A stretch of 32,826 bases of DNA from DASUEB01 sp036275295 (GCA_036275295.1 DASUEB010000091.1:1-32826); one strand, 5' to 3'. Positions 8,700 to 16,688 are shown, numbered from the stretch's first letter. Numbers and translations are program-made. The notes: generated by a model not told the origin, from the sequence alone.

Positions 8700-9484
8700 G
8701 AAATGCTCATCGGAACGCCCATCGCCATCAAAATCAGCAATATCCCGCCTAGAATGATGCGATAGATGCCGAAGTAGAAAAAGCCGTGGCGGGTTAAAAA
8801 AGAAATGAAAAACTTGATGGCCAAAGCACCGACCACAAAAGCCACGGCATTGCCAAACACCAGCAAACGAATGTTCTCAGCGTGAATTACCTCAGGCGTG
8901 TCTAGATAGGTTTTCAGGAGCTTGTACCCCGATGCAGCAGCCATGGTGGGCACGGCCAAAAAAAACGAAAACTCCGCCGCCTGCTGTCGCGTTAGCCCTT
9001 GAAACATTCCCCCAATGATGGTTGCAGCCGAACGACTCACGCCCGGTATGAGTGCAATACACTGAAAAAATCCAATAGCCAAGCTTTTCTTCAGCGTCAC
9101 TTCGCTTGTGCGGGAGGGATTCAGGAAACGGTCGATGAGCACCAAAACCACACCGCCTGCTACCAGCGAAACAGCCACGGCCAAGACGCTCTCCAACAGT
9201 TGATCGATCTCATCACCCAATAAAAATCCAATGACAGCGGCAGGTAGAAAAGCCACGACCAACTTGGTGTAAAACGCAAAATCTTGCAGAAAACGACGCC
9301 AGTAAAGCACCAAAACCGATAAAATGGCGCCAAATTGAATGCTAACGGTAAAAAGTTTTACCAGCTCGGTAGATCTGAGCTGCAAAGCAGACTGTACAAT
9401 GATCATATGCCCAGTGGATGAGACCGGTAAAAACTCGGTTAAGCCCTCAACCAGGGCCAGTAGCAGCGCTTGAAAATAGGTCAC
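8696..9484 (-). CDS. uppP: Undecaprenyl-diphosphate phosphatase (BacA family)
   Basis: UppP is an integral membrane enzyme that dephosphorylates undecaprenyl pyrophosphate, recycling the lipid carrier for peptidoglycan and O-antigen. Family members confer bacitracin tolerance. The 262-aa protein has multiple transmembrane helices and both conserved motifs: EGLTEFLPVSSTGHM near residues 13-27, and the PGVSRSAATIIGG motif in the second half. It overlaps the DUF3098 gene by 4 nt upstream and truB by 4 nt downstream, so it sits in the middle of a tightly packed operon that begins with ftsX. Confidence 0.97.
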   Translation of the reverse strand: MTYFQALLLALVEGLTEFLPVSSTGHMIIVQSALQLRSTELVKLFTVSIQFGAILSVLVLYWRRFLQDFAFYTKLVVAFLPAAVIGFLLGDEIDQLLESVLAVAVSLVAGGVVLVLIDRFLNPSRTSEVTLKKSLAIGFFQCIALIPGVSRSAATIIGGMFQGLTRQQAAEFSFFLAVPTMAAASGYKLLKTYLDTPEVIHAENIRLLVFGNAVAFVVGALAIKFFISFLTRHGFFYFGIYRIILGGILLILMAMGVPMSIS

Positions 9485-9726
9485 TTGCTCGCCTTCGGTT
9501 TTTTCATGATAGCAATCAAAACCGTTACATAACCCGCCAACACCACCAAAGGAGCCACCGTGATCCGGCGCGCGCTAAAAAGCTCCGCCTCGTTAAATTC
9601 ATTGGGATTGTCGCTGCCACCGCCTACCATAAGCAAAAAGCCGATGATGATGAGCACCAGACCTCCAATTAACCACATGTAGTTCTCCTTCTCGAAGGCA
9701 AACTCGTTTTCTGTGTTGTTTTTCAT
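9481..9726 (-). CDS. DUF3098 family small membrane protein
   Basis: A small 81-aa protein with two predicted transmembrane helices (about 17-35, WLIGGLVLIIIGFLLMVGG, and about 54-73). The loop between them is acidic (DNPNEFNEAELFSARRI). The segment FAFEKENYMW followed by a GGG-containing first helix and then FSARRITVAP is typical of DUF3098, a Bacteroidota-restricted family of unknown function. It is found next to ftsX and uppP in the phylum, which suggests an envelope or division role; no activity is known. It starts 4 nt after the ftsX stop and overlaps uppP by 4 nt. Confidence 0.85.
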   Translation of the reverse strand: MKNNTENEFAFEKENYMWLIGGLVLIIIGFLLMVGGGSDNPNEFNEAELFSARRITVAPLVVLAGYVTVLIAIMKKPKASK

Positions 9727-9730
9727 ATCG

Positions 9731-10606
9731 TTAGTATACTTCGTCTGTTTTTAGTCGGATGTATTTTCGCACCGCGAGCAAGGTCGATATCCAGGCTATA
9801 GCGATACCCAATACCACCGTTCCCGCAAAAACCTGGCCGTACATTACCATATCTTGCATACCAAATAAATCGGGGAATTGCTGCTTACCCAGATAAACCA
9901 CTCCAGCCAACAGCAGTGATGCGATAAACGCGGCGTACAATCCGTTGAGCGTTCCTTTGATCAAAAACGGCCTCCTAATAAAAGAGGTTTTGGCCCCAAC
10001 CAATTGCATGGTTTTTATGATAAAACGCTGGCTGTAGATGGAAAGGCGTATGGTGTTGTTGATGAGCGCAATGGAAATCAGGAGCAGCAACACACTGAAA
10101 CCCAACAAAACCAGCGCAATGTTGCGTGTGTTGTGATTGATTTGAGTGACCAAGTCGCGGCTGTATCGCACGTCGGTTACCAGGGGCACTGCCGATACCG
10201 TGCTCGCCAGCTTGGCCAGTTGATCGGGCGTGGCCGACTGCGCCTTCACCGCCAAAGAAAAACTGTTGGAGAGGGGATTGTAACCCAAAAAGCTGATGAA
10301 GTCCTCGCCCAAATCAGCCTGTAACTTGCGCGCTGCCTCAGCTTTACTGATAAATAGCACCTGCTTGATTTGAGCCATTCCAGAAAAAGTTTGCTGCAGC
10401 TGAGCGATATCGGCATTCGAAGCATCGGGCGACAGATATACCTCAACGCGCAAATTTTCGCGGACGTAGTCGGCCAATTTTTTGGCATTCAGCAACAGCA
10501 AACCCAATAGGCCCATCATAAACAGCACCAGCGAAATACCAATAACGGTAGAAGCCGACGAACTGCGCACGGTGGCAGAGGAAATTTTATCAGGTGATGC
10601 ACTCAT
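9731..10606 (-). CDS. ftsX: Cell division protein FtsX (permease-like)
   Basis: FtsX is the membrane subunit of the FtsEX complex, which links ATP hydrolysis in the cytoplasm to control of peptidoglycan hydrolases at the division site. From MSASPDK the protein is 291 aa. It has one N-terminal helix (VIGISLVLFMMGLLGLLLL) and an extracytoplasmic domain beginning RENLRVEVYLSPDAS. Three C-terminal helices complete the family's four-helix layout. A longer frame extends 39 residues upstream through the hemW promoter region; I reject it because those residues look non-coding and a promoter-like box sits 7 nt before the chosen ATG. FtsE is not in the window, as is common in Bacteroidota. Confidence 0.9.
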   Translation of the reverse strand: MSASPDKISSATVRSSSASTVIGISLVLFMMGLLGLLLLNAKKLADYVRENLRVEVYLSPDASNADIAQLQQTFSGMAQIKQVLFISKAEAARKLQADLGEDFISFLGYNPLSNSFSLAVKAQSATPDQLAKLASTVSAVPLVTDVRYSRDLVTQINHNTRNIALVLLGFSVLLLLISIALINNTIRLSIYSQRFIIKTMQLVGAKTSFIRRPFLIKGTLNGLYAAFIASLLLAGVVYLGKQQFPDLFGMQDMVMYGQVFAGTVVLGIAIAWISTLLAVRKYIRLKTDEVY

Positions 10607-10613
10607 TGCGGGG

Positions 10614-10621
10614 CTAAAATA
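10614..10621 (-). promoter_or_regulatory. Possible -7 box for ftsX operon
   Basis: On the minus strand the sequence TATTTTAG matches 7 of 8 positions of TAnnTTTG and ends 7 nt before the ftsX ATG. The transcript would have almost no leader. No convincing -33 element was identified. Low-to-moderate confidence. Confidence 0.35.
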
Positions 10622-10676
10622 ACGGTTTTTGTTTAGTAATGACAGCCTGCGTTGCACATCGGAGACACAAATACGC

Positions 10677-10684
10677 CATCTTTG
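10677..10684 (+). promoter_or_regulatory. Probable -7 box for hemW
   Basis: CATCTTTG (7/8 to TAnnTTTG) ends 4 nt before the hemW ATG, with a TTG 22 nt upstream at 10652. If used, the hemW mRNA would start at or beside its start codon. This placement supports the inner ATG at 10689 over the longer frame starting at 10629. Confidence 0.4.
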
Positions 10685-10688
10685 TGAC

Positions 10689-11825
10689 ATGGCAGGAATA
10701 TACATCCACATACCCTTCTGCAAGAAGGCCTGTAACTATTGTGATTTTCATTTTAGCACTCAGTTAAACCAAAAAACCGATCTGATTCAGGCCTTGACCA
10801 AGGAGATTGAACAGCGAGCGTCGTACCTTCAGGAAATGCCCGTCGATACCATTTATTTTGGCGGTGGCACCCCCAGCTTGTTGGAAGTAGGTGAGCTGGA
10901 AACCCTTCTCAACGCGCTCAAAAAAAACTTTACTTGGTCGGAAATGCCCGAGGTTACCCTGGAAGCCAATCCCGACGACCTCAAAGATGTGGCGAAATGG
11001 ACCGCCCTGCGCCGCTTGGGATTCAACCGACTCAGTATCGGTATCCAGAGCTTTTTCGACGATCACTTGGTGTGGATGAACCGTGCCCATTCGGCCAGCG
11101 AAGCCCAACTTGCGGTTGAATTGGCGCGACAGGCAGGCTTCGAGAACCTGACCATCGACCTCATTTACGGTATTCCGGGCATGACCGAAGAGCAATGGAA
11201 AGAGAACATCCAAAAAGCCATCGATCTGAAGGTACAACATATTTCGGCCTATTGCCTAACGGTTGAAGAGCGCACCGCACTGCACAAACAGGTTCGGGAA
11301 GGCCGCGTCAAAGAGGCCAGCGACGAACAAGTAGAATGGCAGGTCAACACCCTGTGCAGCATGCTTGAGCAGGCCCAATTTGAGCGGTACGAAATTTCAA
11401 ACTTTGCCCAATCGGGTTATGAAAGCAAGCACAACTCGTCGTATTGGAAAGGAGATTGGTACCTGGGCATCGGCCCTTCTGCCCATTCATTCAACGGCAA
11501 TTCGCGCAATTGGAATGTAAGCAACAACGCAGTCTATGTACAGGCTGTTCAGAAAAATGAGGGCTACAGCGATTTTGAAGAAATCGACGAGACCACGGCG
11601 TACAACGAGTTTGTGATGACCCGACTAAGAACCCGCTGGGGCATTGATCTGAATGAGGTTAAACAGCGATTTTTAATCGACATTGAAAGCGACTTCGAAG
11701 AGGAGTTGGGGTACCTGCAAGAAGACGAAGAGGCCGTGCTCGCCAACGGAACGCTAACCCTCACGCACAAGGGCATGTTTTTTGCCGATGCCATTGCCGC
11801 CAGTTTATTTTTGGAAAAAGAATAA
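10689..11825 (+). CDS. hemW: Radical SAM heme chaperone HemW
   Basis: HemW is a radical-SAM-fold protein that binds heme and is thought to insert it into respiratory enzymes; older annotations call it oxygen-independent coproporphyrinogen III oxidase. The 378-aa protein begins MAGIYIHIPFC, with the 4Fe-4S cluster motif CxxxCxxC at C11, C15 and C18, followed by D-F. The absence of a fourth cysteine two residues later distinguishes HemW from true HemN. DTIYFGGGTPSLL, EANPDDL, GIQSF and DLIYGIPG follow as expected. A HemN C-terminal domain ends the protein. The cyclase-family gene starts 3 nt after the stop, so the two are probably co-transcribed. Confidence 0.93.
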   Translation: MAGIYIHIPFCKKACNYCDFHFSTQLNQKTDLIQALTKEIEQRASYLQEMPVDTIYFGGGTPSLLEVGELETLLNALKKNFTWSEMPEVTLEANPDDLKDVAKWTALRRLGFNRLSIGIQSFFDDHLVWMNRAHSASEAQLAVELARQAGFENLTIDLIYGIPGMTEEQWKENIQKAIDLKVQHISAYCLTVEERTALHKQVREGRVKEASDEQVEWQVNTLCSMLEQAQFERYEISNFAQSGYESKHNSSYWKGDWYLGIGPSAHSFNGNSRNWNVSNNAVYVQAVQKNEGYSDFEEIDETTAYNEFVMTRLRTRWGIDLNEVKQRFLIDIESDFEEELGYLQEDEEAVLANGTLTLTHKGMFFADAIAASLFLEKE

Positions 11826-11828
11826 CTC

Positions 11829-12602
11829 ATGGAAGCCTTTTTCACCAAAAACGGCAGGTCGTTCCGAGCCAACCTGTGCCAAGGAATCGATATAAGTTTG
11901 GGCATTGGCACTCCCGGACCCCGCGCGTGGTACGTAGCAGATCCCATCATCGAGCCCGTGAGGAGTGGATCGTTTGTGGGTTCGGTTGCCGAAGGTTCTT
12001 CAGTCAATTTCTTTAACATCCACTTCAATCCCCACGGCCATGGAACCCATACCGAATGCGTGGGCCACGTGAGCCGCGAGCGTATTGGTATCGATGAGCG
12101 ATTAAACCGCTACTTTTTCTGGGCGACCTTGGTTTCCATCCATCCAACCCAAATTACACAAGCGGATGGACGGGGCGCTGAAGCGGGTGACTGGGTCATT
12201 ACCGCCGAACAACTGCGCGCGGCCACGGGCGGAGGCTCGGTCAACGAGGCCCTCGTCATTCGAACCTGGGGATCGGCCGATAAACGCACCCATCAATACA
12301 GCAACACCAATCCACCGTACCTCAGCCCCGAAGTGGGCGAATGGTTAAATGATCAGGGCGTTCAGCATTTGCTGATCGATCTGCCTTCTGTCGACCGGGA
12401 ACAAGACGGCGGTAAACTCAGTGTGCACCACCGATTTTGGTCGACCAACGAAAATTACCTCAGCACAAAAACCATCACCGAATTGATCTGCGTGCCGGCT
12501 ACCCTGCCCGACGGAGAGTATCTATTAAACCTCCAAGTAAGCTCGTTTCAGAACGATGCCGCGCCTAGCCGACCGGTTTTACACCCGATTGAACCCGTTT
12601 AA
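11829..12602 (+). CDS. Cyclase-family (kynurenine formamidase-like) metal hydrolase
   Basis: The 257-aa protein belongs to the putative cyclase/KynB superfamily, whose members hydrolyse amide or ester bonds using a divalent metal. The metal motif is visible at about 69-80, PHGHGTHTECVGH. It differs from the textbook HxGTHxDxxxH: the first histidine is one residue further away and Glu replaces Asp. The C-terminal half has LLIDLPSVDRE followed by HHRFW, as seen in the family. The substrate is unknown; no other tryptophan-catabolism gene is nearby, so a KynB function should not be assumed. It starts 3 nt after hemW. Confidence 0.8.
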   Translation: MEAFFTKNGRSFRANLCQGIDISLGIGTPGPRAWYVADPIIEPVRSGSFVGSVAEGSSVNFFNIHFNPHGHGTHTECVGHVSRERIGIDERLNRYFFWATLVSIHPTQITQADGRGAEAGDWVITAEQLRAATGGGSVNEALVIRTWGSADKRTHQYSNTNPPYLSPEVGEWLNDQGVQHLLIDLPSVDREQDGGKLSVHHRFWSTNENYLSTKTITELICVPATLPDGEYLLNLQVSSFQNDAAPSRPVLHPIEPV

Positions 12603-12646
12603 AGAAAATCTTCAAATGACCTTGGCCGTCGGGAAAACCCAGCGCA

Positions 12647-13327
12647 TTATTCCCCGCTGGCCTTGGGTTTGATCTGGTAAGTAAGTCCCACAAATAGCTG
12701 GGTGGTGCCAGTTCCTCTACCAGATATATCTGGATAATTATAAAACTCCCCGAATTGAACGTAAGGACTGGCCCGTACCTCAGAAGTGATTACAAAGCGA
12801 TGGGAAATGGGAAAGACACCACCAATGCCAATGGCCATACCACCCATGGGGCGGATTTGATCCGGCTTGGATTTGATGACCGATTCTTTTCCGTTGTCGT
12901 AAATATACGTCGCTCGAAAGTTTACATCAGCCTCTACGAAGAAACCCGCATGAAAAAACAACCTTCTGCTGGGTCCAAAATTACATCGAAGCAAGATCGG
13001 GGTCCTAATGGTCTCTCGGAATTCGCGGTAGGCAATCGGCCCGAAGAACAGGCCGCTTCCCGGGTACACGGAGTTTTGCCATCGCCTTGTAAACTGTAGA
13101 TATTCCACCCCCCCTCTCAAGGCCAGAAAGTCGTTGAACCGGTACATAAAATTCAACGCTGCCGATTTGCAGAACTGGGTTGGAGGTTGCCAGGAGCGAT
13201 TTGCTCGGTAAAACACTCCGCCTGGGCCCATTTCAAGGCCAATGGCTAATTTGCTGTTTTGTGCTTGCATGACACTTGTCAAAAGCCAGCAGCTGAGAAA
13301 AATCAGAAAAAATTTCACCTGGTTCAT
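12647..13327 (-). CDS. Outer-membrane beta-barrel protein (PorT-like)
   Basis: The 226-aa protein has a clear signal peptide (FFLIFLSCWLLTSVMQA, likely cleaved after residue 22). The body is built of alternating hydrophobic/polar strands rich in Tyr, Phe and Gly, ending in the strand-like FVGLTYQI. This is the layout of the small barrel proteins common in Bacteroidota (outer membrane protein beta-barrel / PorT family). Its function is unknown. A sequence resembling TAnnTTTG (TACCTTCG on the minus strand, 13373-13380) lies about 45 nt upstream. The gene converges with the cyclase gene, and its last codons overlap a weak hairpin at 12639-12660. Confidence 0.7.
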   Translation of the reverse strand: MNQVKFFLIFLSCWLLTSVMQAQNSKLAIGLEMGPGGVFYRANRSWQPPTQFCKSAALNFMYRFNDFLALRGGVEYLQFTRRWQNSVYPGSGLFFGPIAYREFRETIRTPILLRCNFGPSRRLFFHAGFFVEADVNFRATYIYDNGKESVIKSKPDQIRPMGGMAIGIGGVFPISHRFVITSEVRASPYVQFGEFYNYPDISGRGTGTTQLFVGLTYQIKPKASGE

Positions 13328-13431
13328 ACGCGACAGTTGTAGGATGGGACAAAAGGATTGCGGCTACATAGGCGAAGGTAAAAAAAGGCATCGAGAAAAT
13401 CGAGCCGCATATCACCCCGTTTGATTGCAAG

Positions 13432-13459
13432 AAAAAAGGCCGCGAGCTGCGGCCTTTTC
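13432..13459 (-). terminator. Rho-independent terminator of tRNA-Leu
   Basis: On the minus strand, directly after the tRNA, GGCCGC pairs with GCGGCC around a 5-nt loop, with A-rich sequence before and TTTTTTC after. The A and T flanks pair as well and extend the stem. It also has a run of T on the plus strand and could work in both directions. Confidence 0.8.
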
Positions 13460-13463
13460 TTTG

Positions 13464-13547
13464 TACCCAGGGCCGGGGTCGAACCGGCATGAGTGTTACC
13501 TCACTGGTGTTTGAGACCAGCGCGTCTACCAATTCCGCCACCTGGGC
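13464..13547 (-). tRNA. tRNA-Leu (anticodon CAA)
   Basis: An 84-nt class II tRNA. The acceptor stem GCCCAGG pairs with CCTGGGT (the first pair is G-U), with A as discriminator base. The anticodon stem CTGGT/ACCAG encloses the loop CTCAAAC, giving anticodon CAA, which reads UUG. A long variable arm (TGAGGTAACACTCA) and a T-arm with GGTTCGACCCC complete it. The CCA end is not encoded. It has its own promoter and terminator and is transcribed divergently from prs. Confidence 0.97.
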
Positions 13548-13563
13548 GTGGTTATTGGGAGTG

Positions 13564-13593
13564 CAAATGTAACCGTTTTTTCATTTCGCACAA
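13564..13593 (-). promoter_or_regulatory. Promoter of tRNA-Leu
   Basis: On the minus strand, TTG, then exactly 19 nt, then TACATTTG, a perfect match to the Bacteroidota consensus. The predicted start is about 10 nt before the mature tRNA 5' end. Confidence 0.75.
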
Positions 13594-13617
13594 TTTTTTT
13601 TGAAATCGGTCTTTGGC

Positions 13618-13648
13618 TTGATTACCATTGGCCTTTGCGTTACTTTTG
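13618..13648 (+). promoter_or_regulatory. Promoter of prs
   Basis: TTG at 13618, 20 nt, then TACTTTTG at 13641-13648, a perfect -7 match. Predicted leader of about 20 nt before ATG 13673. It is back to back with the tRNA-Leu promoter. Confidence 0.7.
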
Positions 13649-13672
13649 CCGAGCAAAAATAAATGCATCCTC

Positions 13673-14608
13673 ATGGCCAACCCTACCAAACTGTTTGCCG
13701 GCTCAGCCACACGCTATCTGGCAGAAAAAATAGCCGAAAACTACGGTGAACCGCTGGGCAAGATCGCCCTCAACAAGTTTTCCGACGGCGAATTCGCCCC
13801 TTCCTATGAAGAGAGCATCAGAGGTAGGGATATCTTCCTGATCCAATCGACCTTCGCTCCTACCGAAAATTTGTTTGAGCTGTTGTTGATGATCGATGCG
13901 GCCAAACGCGCATCAGCGAAGAAAATAGTTGCGGTTATTCCCTACTTCGGATTTGCCCGTCAAGACCGGAAAGACAAACCCCGCGTTGCCATTGGAGCCA
14001 AATTGGTGGCCAACCTATTAACCAGCGCAGGCGTGAAGCGCATCGTAACGATGGATCTCCATGCCGATCAAATTCAAGGATTCTTCGAAGTTCCGGTTGA
14101 TCATTTGTACGCATCGGGTTTGTTTATTGAATACATCAAATCGCTCAACCTACCCAATCTGGTTATTGCAGCCCCTGATACGGGTGGCACCAAAAGAGCC
14201 AATAGCTATGCCAAACACTTGGGTTCGGACATGGCCATCTGCTACAAACACCGCAAAATAGCCAATCAGGTAGAAAGCATGACGCTGATCGGAGATGTGA
14301 AAGGCAAAGATGTAGTGCTCATCGACGACATCGTAGATACGGGTGGAACCTTGGTAAAAGCCGCTCAAATCATGCTCGACAACGGAGCTACCTCAGTGAG
14401 GGCCATGTGCACCCATGCCGTGCTTTCGGGCCCAGCTTACGAGCGCATCAACGAAAGCTGCTTGACCGAGCTGGTGGTTACCGATACCATCCCCCTCAAA
14501 CAAGAATCCGACAAAATTCGCGTCATCTCAACGGCCCCGCTTTTCGCCGATGTAATCAGTCGAATCCAAAATTTACAGTCGATTTCTTCGCATTTCGTAG
14601 TTTCTTAG
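13673..14608 (+). CDS. prs: Ribose-phosphate pyrophosphokinase (PRPP synthase)
   Basis: Prs makes phosphoribosyl pyrophosphate from ribose 5-phosphate and ATP, feeding purine, pyrimidine, histidine and tryptophan synthesis. From MANPTKLFAG the protein is 311 aa, the normal length. It has the flexible-loop segment YFGFARQDRKDKPR, the metal-binding TMDLHADQIQGFF and the PRPP-binding loop VLIDDIVDTGGTL. The frame is open 15 codons further upstream, but those codons run through the promoter, so the inner ATG is chosen. The next gene, rplY, has its own promoter immediately after the prs stop. Confidence 0.97.
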   Translation: MANPTKLFAGSATRYLAEKIAENYGEPLGKIALNKFSDGEFAPSYEESIRGRDIFLIQSTFAPTENLFELLLMIDAAKRASAKKIVAVIPYFGFARQDRKDKPRVAIGAKLVANLLTSAGVKRIVTMDLHADQIQGFFEVPVDHLYASGLFIEYIKSLNLPNLVIAAPDTGGTKRANSYAKHLGSDMAICYKHRKIANQVESMTLIGDVKGKDVVLIDDIVDTGGTLVKAAQIMLDNGATSVRAMCTHAVLSGPAYERINESCLTELVVTDTIPLKQESDKIRVISTAPLFADVISRIQNLQSISSHFVVS

Positions 14609-14616
14609 TACCTTTG
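14609..14616 (+). promoter_or_regulatory. -7 box of the rplY-pth promoter
   Basis: TACCTTTG, a perfect match to TAnnTTTG, begins on the base after the prs stop codon. TTTCTTCG about 20 nt upstream may act as a weak -33 region. The rplY leader would be about 20-25 nt and A-rich. Confidence 0.6.
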
Positions 14617-14643
14617 CAGCCTTAAAAATCAACCTAATAACCA

Positions 14644-15228
14644 ATGAAACAAATTAGCTTAAGCGGTTCTCTTAGAGAGAGCGTAGGAAAGACCGGTTCA
14701 AAAGGGTTGAGAAATGCAGGTTCTATCCCAGCTGTTATCTACGGCGGAGAGAAACCCGTTCACATCTCAATCGACAAAAAAGAGTTGGGCAAAGCCATCT
14801 TTACCCCCGATGTGTATCAAGTAAACTTGAACATCGACGGAAAAGTGATCCCAACCATTATCAAAGACAGCCAATTCCACCCTGTAACCGACGAGATTCT
14901 TCACGTTGACTTCCTCGAATTGGTGCCAAACGTACCCGTTAAAGTGAAGTTGCCATTGCGTCTCATCGGTCAATCACGCGGTGTGAAAGCCGGTGGTAAA
15001 CTATTGGTTCACTTCCGCAAAATCGACTTGAAAGGTATTCCTGATGCATTGCCAGCCGAAGTGACCGTTGACATCAGCGCGCTTAGAATTGGTCAAAACA
15101 TCCGCGTGAAAGACTTAGCAAGCGACAAAGTAACTCCACTTAACGATCCCAACGCGGTAGTAGTGGCAGTAGCTCCTGCTCGTGGTGCTGCTATTGGTAG
15201 CGATGCCGATCCAGAAGAAGAAGCTTAA
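14644..15228 (+). CDS. rplY: 50S ribosomal protein bL25 (Ctc/TL5 type)
   Basis: bL25 binds 5S rRNA in the large subunit. The 194-aa protein is the long Ctc/TL5 form with an L25 domain (about 1-92; SLRESVGKTGSKGLRNAG, VIYGGEKPV, HVDFLEL) and a C-terminal beta domain (about 93-180; VKLPLRLIGQSRGVKAGGKL). A short acidic tail (SDADPEEEA) ends it. The ATG is preceded by an A-rich, SD-less leader, typical of Bacteroidota ribosomal genes. Codon choice shifts towards highly expressed genes. It is followed after 12 nt by pth, and the pair is often linked with prs. Confidence 0.95.
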   Translation: MKQISLSGSLRESVGKTGSKGLRNAGSIPAVIYGGEKPVHISIDKKELGKAIFTPDVYQVNLNIDGKVIPTIIKDSQFHPVTDEILHVDFLELVPNVPVKVKLPLRLIGQSRGVKAGGKLLVHFRKIDLKGIPDALPAEVTVDISALRIGQNIRVKDLASDKVTPLNDPNAVVVAVAPARGAAIGSDADPEEEA

Positions 15229-15240
15229 TTCACTTTCGCT

Positions 15241-15804
15241 TTGAAATACCTAATTGCTGGCCTCGGAAACATTGGTGCCGAATACCAATCAACCCGCCAC
15301 AACATTGGATTTGATGTATTGGATGCCCTAGCTGGGGCATCCAATTCTTTTTTTAGCTCCGGTCGATTGGCCGATGTAGCCGAGGTAAAACACCGCGGCA
15401 AGAAGCTGATCTTGATCAAACCTACCACCTATATGAACCTGAGTGGTAAGGCCATCAACTACTGGCTTCAACAAGAAAAAATACCCGTAGAAAACCTGCT
15501 GGTGGTACTCGACGACTTGGCCCTGCCCTTCGGAACCATCCGCATTCGCCCCAACGGCAGTGATGCCGGGCACAATGGCCTCAAAAACATCAACGAAATC
15601 TTAGGCCACAACCGCTATGCCCGTTTGCGTTTTGGCATCGGAAACAATTTCCCAAAAGGTCAACAAGTAGATTTTGTCCTCGGAACTTGGTCGGACGAAG
15701 AGCAAGCTGCACTCAAACCCCGCATCAATCAATCGATTCACGCTATTTTATCGTTTGTCTCCCAGGGCCTAGGCCCCACCATGAGTCAGTTTAACAACAA
15801 GTAA
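15241..15804 (+). CDS. pth: Peptidyl-tRNA hydrolase, TTG start
   Basis: Pth releases peptidyl-tRNAs that drop off ribosomes and is normally essential. The 187-aa protein starts (M)KYLIAGLGNIGAEYQSTRHNIGFD, with the catalytic His at residue 20 and Asn at 10. VVLDDLALPFGTIRIRPNGSDAGHNGLKNI covers the Asp and tRNA-binding part. The start codon is TTG. The rplY stop codon lies in the same frame 12 nt upstream with no ATG or GTG between, and the next in-frame ATG is well inside the conserved core. TTG initiation is thus forced by the sequence. Coupling to rplY translation may help initiation. Confidence 0.95.
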   Translation: MKYLIAGLGNIGAEYQSTRHNIGFDVLDALAGASNSFFSSGRLADVAEVKHRGKKLILIKPTTYMNLSGKAINYWLQQEKIPVENLLVVLDDLALPFGTIRIRPNGSDAGHNGLKNINEILGHNRYARLRFGIGNNFPKGQQVDFVLGTWSDEEQAALKPRINQSIHAILSFVSQGLGPTMSQFNNK

Positions 15805-16688
15805 TTGATGAGTGTGGTCCATTGATTTAGTAAACCATCTAAATCTTAACGGCAATTAGAATAATGCATTTAGCGGGGGAGCAAAGGATGCATCGTTAGA
15901 AATGGTGACCACTTTATTATGTCTCTTTGAATACATCGCTTGAAGGCCCAAAGTTTAGCACAAGTAAATGTTATAGAGCCCTGACATTCCTGAATTTGAT
16001 TGCGCGTTACCTGCAAGAAAAAAGGGGCGGAGTCACGGTGGCCCGCAACGTCAAAAGTGATACCTATTTGGCCTTTGTAAAGAGCTAAAATCAGCCAATG
16101 CCCGCTAAAGGCAAAGTGACAATATCCGTTTTCTAGCCTTTGTATCCTCCAGGCAGCGGTCCTGCAAAGCAGAACTTCAATCTGCTTTTGTGCTGTGGAT
16201 TTTCATCGCAAAAGGGATGCCCAATCGGACGCTAGAATGCTTTTAACAAGAATGTTGAAAAAATTAGGAACGAAAAATGCACGGAATTCTCAGATACGAG
16301 CAATTCCTGCGTTTATAGGGTTGCGCTGTTAGAAGGCCTTGTTGCCAAAGCCTCTAAAGTCAGAACAAACCCTAATTAGCTCAACCGGATATATACCGCC
16401 AATGCGAAACGAGCCCTCCATGAGATTTATGTCAGAAACAAAGGAAATACCTTCAACTCTACCTCAATGAATTCAGCTACCCTAGTATCTGCAATGTTTC
16501 CGAGAAACGATTGTTGAACGGCCGTTTCGAGGGCTTAAATAAAATTCGGGTAAATTGACGAGGAATGCAAATCCGACACAGATCGAAATCGATGCTAAAT
16601 AATGAAAAACAAGCAGTTACGAGAAATATTTACAACGTTAACCGGACACTACCGTGTGATGATTTTGCGATTCAATCGCTTTTTTACG
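15805..16688. other. Gene-poor interval after pth
   Basis: About 880 nt without an intact gene. It is richer in stop codons and less coding-like than its surroundings. The only recognisable content is the degraded transposase-like segment described separately (15981-16558). No clear terminator for pth and no clear promoter for the following gene was found. Confidence 0.6.
15981..16558 (+). pseudogene. Decayed IS1595-type transposase remnant
   Basis: Short plus-strand pieces in several frames read like an IS1595/ISXO2-type transposase in the right order. The N-terminal piece, ARYLQEKRGGVTVARNVKSD (stop at 16086), resembles the N-terminal zinc-ribbon region, usually written YLxxxRWxGxVxCPxCGS, with the cysteines lost. 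A middle piece near 16310-16375 (YRVALLEGLVAKASKVR) resembles the region before the second catalytic part. KRALHEIY (from about 16407), then in another frame KYLQLYLNEFSY (from about 16442), resembles the C-terminal KHLQxYLDEFxxRxNRR. The reading frame is broken by several stops and frameshifts. Identification is from pattern memory only, and no terminal inverted repeats were found. Confidence 0.4.

Noticed and set aside
10607..10723. N-terminal extension of ftsX by 39 residues
   Set aside because: The extension crosses the hemW start and promoter, looks non-coding, and a -7 box sits 7 nt before the inner ATG.
12639..12660. Hairpin CCAGCG/CGCTGG between the cyclase and barrel genes as a terminator
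   Set aside because: Six base pairs with a 10-nt loop and no T-run on either side, and it overlaps the last codons of the barrel gene.
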